Shown here piece by piece: positions 24,794-26,109 of a stretch of 26,109 nucleotides of DNA. Position 1 is the first letter of the stretch, and each line of letters opens with the position of its first letter. The notes under the pieces were generated by a model. The model saw only the letters and a program-made list of their open reading frames with translations, searched no databases and was not told where the DNA came from. Origin of the DNA: CAZTHC01 sp964613425 (lineage in GTDB: Bacteria; Bacillota; Clostridia; TANB77; CAG-508); contig CAZTHC010000009.1 of NCBI GenBank assembly GCA_964613425.1, forward strand, positions 1-26,109, given 5' to 3'. Made by a program: the position numbers and the translations under genes.

Positions 24794-25204
24794 TTAGTAT
24801 AATTCTATTTCGCAATTTTTATAAACCTCTAGCATTTCATCTTTTGATAATCCATTTCTTAATGAATTGTTATAATATAGTTTTCCATTTTCTATTTTTG
24901 GATTATACATTCCTTTATCATTATTCTTCATGCTTTCATATAATCTTAAAATTTCTGCCTCATTTGTCTCCAATATTTCTCTTACGTCTATACATTTATC
25001 TTCTTTATTGAATATTGCAATAAAAGTTTTTTTACCATCTGGCTCATCTGATTTTGCTATCATAACTGTTAATTTTTGTGAATGCATTGTCTCTTCTCTT
25101 TCAGTTTTTATAATTGGCTTATTATTTAAATATATCATGCCAACTGCCAAAGCAACTAATAATACAATTACTATTATAAATATGTAAATTATTTTATTTT
25201 TCAT
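24794..25204 (-). CDS. Membrane-anchored protein of unknown function
   Basis: The 136-residue protein starts at ATG 25204 behind AAAGGGGGAAA. Residues 4-26 are a single hydrophobic helix (IIYIFIIVIVLLVALAVGMI) with a basic N-terminus, predicting a signal anchor with an extracellular domain of about 110 residues. No lipobox Cys is present. The soluble part has alternating charged and hydrophobic stretches (KLTVMIAKSDEPDGKKTFIAIFNKEDKCIDVREIL) and a charged C-terminal half (YESMKNNDKGMYNPKIENGKLYYNN, SKDEMLEVYKN). It contains one or two Cys and no recognised catalytic motif. It is alone, between leuS and tuf, with its own candidate promoter at 25225-25253. I do not recognise the family. Confidence 0.75.
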   Translation of the reverse strand: MKNKIIYIFIIVIVLLVALAVGMIYLNNKPIIKTEREETMHSQKLTVMIAKSDEPDGKKTFIAIFNKEDKCIDVREILETNEAEILRLYESMKNNDKGMYNPKIENGKLYYNNSLRNGLSKDEMLEVYKNCEIELY

Positions 25205-25224
25205 ATTATTTCCCCCTTTATTTT

Positions 25225-25253
25225 AAAATAACATATGTATCATTAAAAAGCAA
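25225..25253 (-). promoter_or_regulatory. Candidate extended -10 promoter of the unknown membrane protein gene
   Basis: Minus strand: TTGCTT (25253-25248), 17-base spacer ending TGT, then TATTTT (25230-25225). The TGn extension compensates for the weak hexamers. It lies about 20 bases upstream of the start codon. Confidence 0.45.
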
Positions 25254-25338
25254 TCATTTATTTTAAAATTTACATGTCCAAATTATTTAAAACATTTTAT
25301 TACTGACGAGATTTAACGATTGGTTATGATATATTCTC

Positions 25339-25362
25339 GGGCGTATACAATACGCCCCTACA
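25339..25362 (+). repeat. Dispersed hairpin repeat, GGGCGTAT type (perfect copy)
   Basis: Identical to the copies at 9305 and 14952 (GGGCGTAT, ACA, ATACGCCC, CTACA). It lies between tuf and the unknown membrane protein gene. Confidence 0.8.
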
Positions 25363-25416
25363 ATTCTTAGCGCACCAACAGTCAAACGTTGATAATATAT
25401 TTCATCATTTTCCCAA

Positions 25417-25444
25417 AAAAAATAGAGCCGAAGCTCTATTTTTT
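25417..25444 (-). terminator. Rho-independent terminator of tuf with UUCG tetraloop
   Basis: AAAAAATAGAGC and GCTCTATTTTTT form a 12-bp stem. On the minus strand the loop is TTCG closed by C-G, the very stable UUCG tetraloop, and a run of eight T follows. It starts 9 bases after the tuf stop codon. Confidence 0.85.
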
Positions 25445-25452
25445 ATTTTTAA

Positions 25453-26109
25453 TTACTCTATAATTTCAGAAACGATTCCTGAACCTACTGTTCTACCACC
25501 TTCACGGATAGCAAATCTTAATCCTTTTTCTATAGCGATTGGTGTAATTAATTCGATTGTCATTGCGATGTTATCTCCTGGCATTACCATTTCTACTCCT
25601 GCTGGTAAATCAATTATACCTGTAACGTCTGTTGTTCTGAAGTAGAATTGTGGTCTATATCCATTAAAGAATGGTGTATGTCTTCCACCTTCTTCTTTAG
25701 TTAAGATATAAACTTCTGATTTGAATTTTGTATGTGGATGTATTGTTCCTGGTTTTGCTAAAACTTGACCTCTTTCGATTTCGTTTCTTTGAACACCTCT
25801 TAATAATACTCCTATGTTATCTCCAGCTTCTGCTTGGTCTAACAATTTTCTGAACATTTCAACACCTGTAACTACTGTTTTTGGTGTTTCTTTTGATAAT
25901 CCAACGATTTCAACTTCTTCAGAAACTTTAATTGTTCCTCTTTCTACTCTACCTGTTGCAACTGTTCCTCTACCTGTTATTGTAAATACGTCTTCAACTG
26001 GCATTAAGAATGGTTGGTCTGTTGGTCTTTCTGGTGTTGGAATATAACTATCAACTGCATCCATTAATTCTTTCATACATGCATATTCTGGTGCATTTGG
26101 ATCTGTTGA
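25453..26109 (-). CDS. tuf: Elongation factor Tu, C-terminal part (runs off window)
   Basis: An open frame runs from the window edge (26109, in frame) to TAA at 25453, giving 218 residues. EF-Tu is about 397 residues, so the GTP-binding domain with its P-loop is outside the window. Visible are the end of domain 1 (NAPEYACMKELMDAVDSYIP), domain 2 (DVFTITGRGTVATGRVERG, VGIE-type strand replaced by VEIVGL) and domain 3 (KFKSEVYILTKEEGGRHTPFF, YRPQFYFRTTDVTG, MVMPGDNIAMTIELI, RFAIREGGRTVGSGIV). It delivers aminoacyl-tRNA to the ribosome. No alteration is seen in the domain 2/3 region. A strong terminator follows directly. Confidence 0.97.
   Translation of the reverse strand, partial: STDPNAPEYACMKELMDAVDSYIPTPERPTDQPFLMPVEDVFTITGRGTVATGRVERGTIKVSEEVEIVGLSKETPKTVVTGVEMFRKLLDQAEAGDNIGVLLRGVQRNEIERGQVLAKPGTIHPHTKFKSEVYILTKEEGGRHTPFFNGYRPQFYFRTTDVTGIIDLPAGVEMVMPGDNIAMTIELITPIAIEKGLRFAIREGGRTVGSGIVSEIIE

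Overview
The window is very AT-rich (genes read like a genome of roughly 30% G+C). Gene content points to a Clostridia-type Firmicute, probably a gut lineage known from assembly: a murA-ftsQ-DUF881-DUF881-sbp cell-envelope cluster, a type III glutamine synthetase, Firmicute-style topoisomerase III, strong AGGAGG ribosome binding sites, and prepilin-like proteins with InlB-type repeats. Three runs of exactly 100 N (2089-2188, 3595-3694, 13348-13447) show that the sequence is a scaffold. At least two of these gaps lie between copies of the same repeat.

Layout. 1-259 (-): 5' end of ruvA. 347-8612 (-): three prepilin-like surface-protein genes. The first in transcription order is a giant gene (8612 to 2510, about 2,000 residues, Fn3/Ig-like modules then InlB repeats, interrupted by a gap). 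Next is a small pilin-like gene (2233 to 1781, also gapped), then a medium-sized InlB-repeat gene (1689 to 347) broken by two frameshifts. 8894-13239 (-): the murA, ftsQ/divIB, two DUF881 and sbp cluster, ending at a clear terminator. 13293-14083: a roughly 0.8 kb segment bounded by inverted copies of a short palindromic repeat. It holds an unannotated 48-residue gene with its own promoter and terminator, and a dinD (BRO-N) fragment truncated at both ends. 14180-14941 (+): exonuclease III. 15118-22013 (-): an acyl-CoA synthetase, glutamine synthetase III, topoisomerase III and an HD-domain hydrolase. 22309-24699 (+): leuS. 24794-25204 (-): an unknown membrane-anchored protein. 25453-26109 (-): the C-terminal half of EF-Tu, with a UUCG-tetraloop terminator.

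A second theme is a population of short, GC-rich, dispersed hairpins. They occupy most longer intergenic spaces. One type has arms GGGCGTAT/ATACGCCC, a second has arms GGGTCG/CGACCC, and both usually end in CTACA. Nearly every difference between copies keeps the arms paired, either by compensatory change or by G-T wobble. A separate family is built on inverted TTGCCA/TGGCAA arms around GGGGACGGAGG.

Most of the window is housekeeping sequence. The parts most worth following up are the giant prepilin-like protein cluster (all three N-termini lack the usual pilin Glu at +5), the structure-conserving hairpin repeats, and the repeat-bounded segment with the dinD remnant and small gene. I see no defence system, CRISPR array, prophage or complete transposon.
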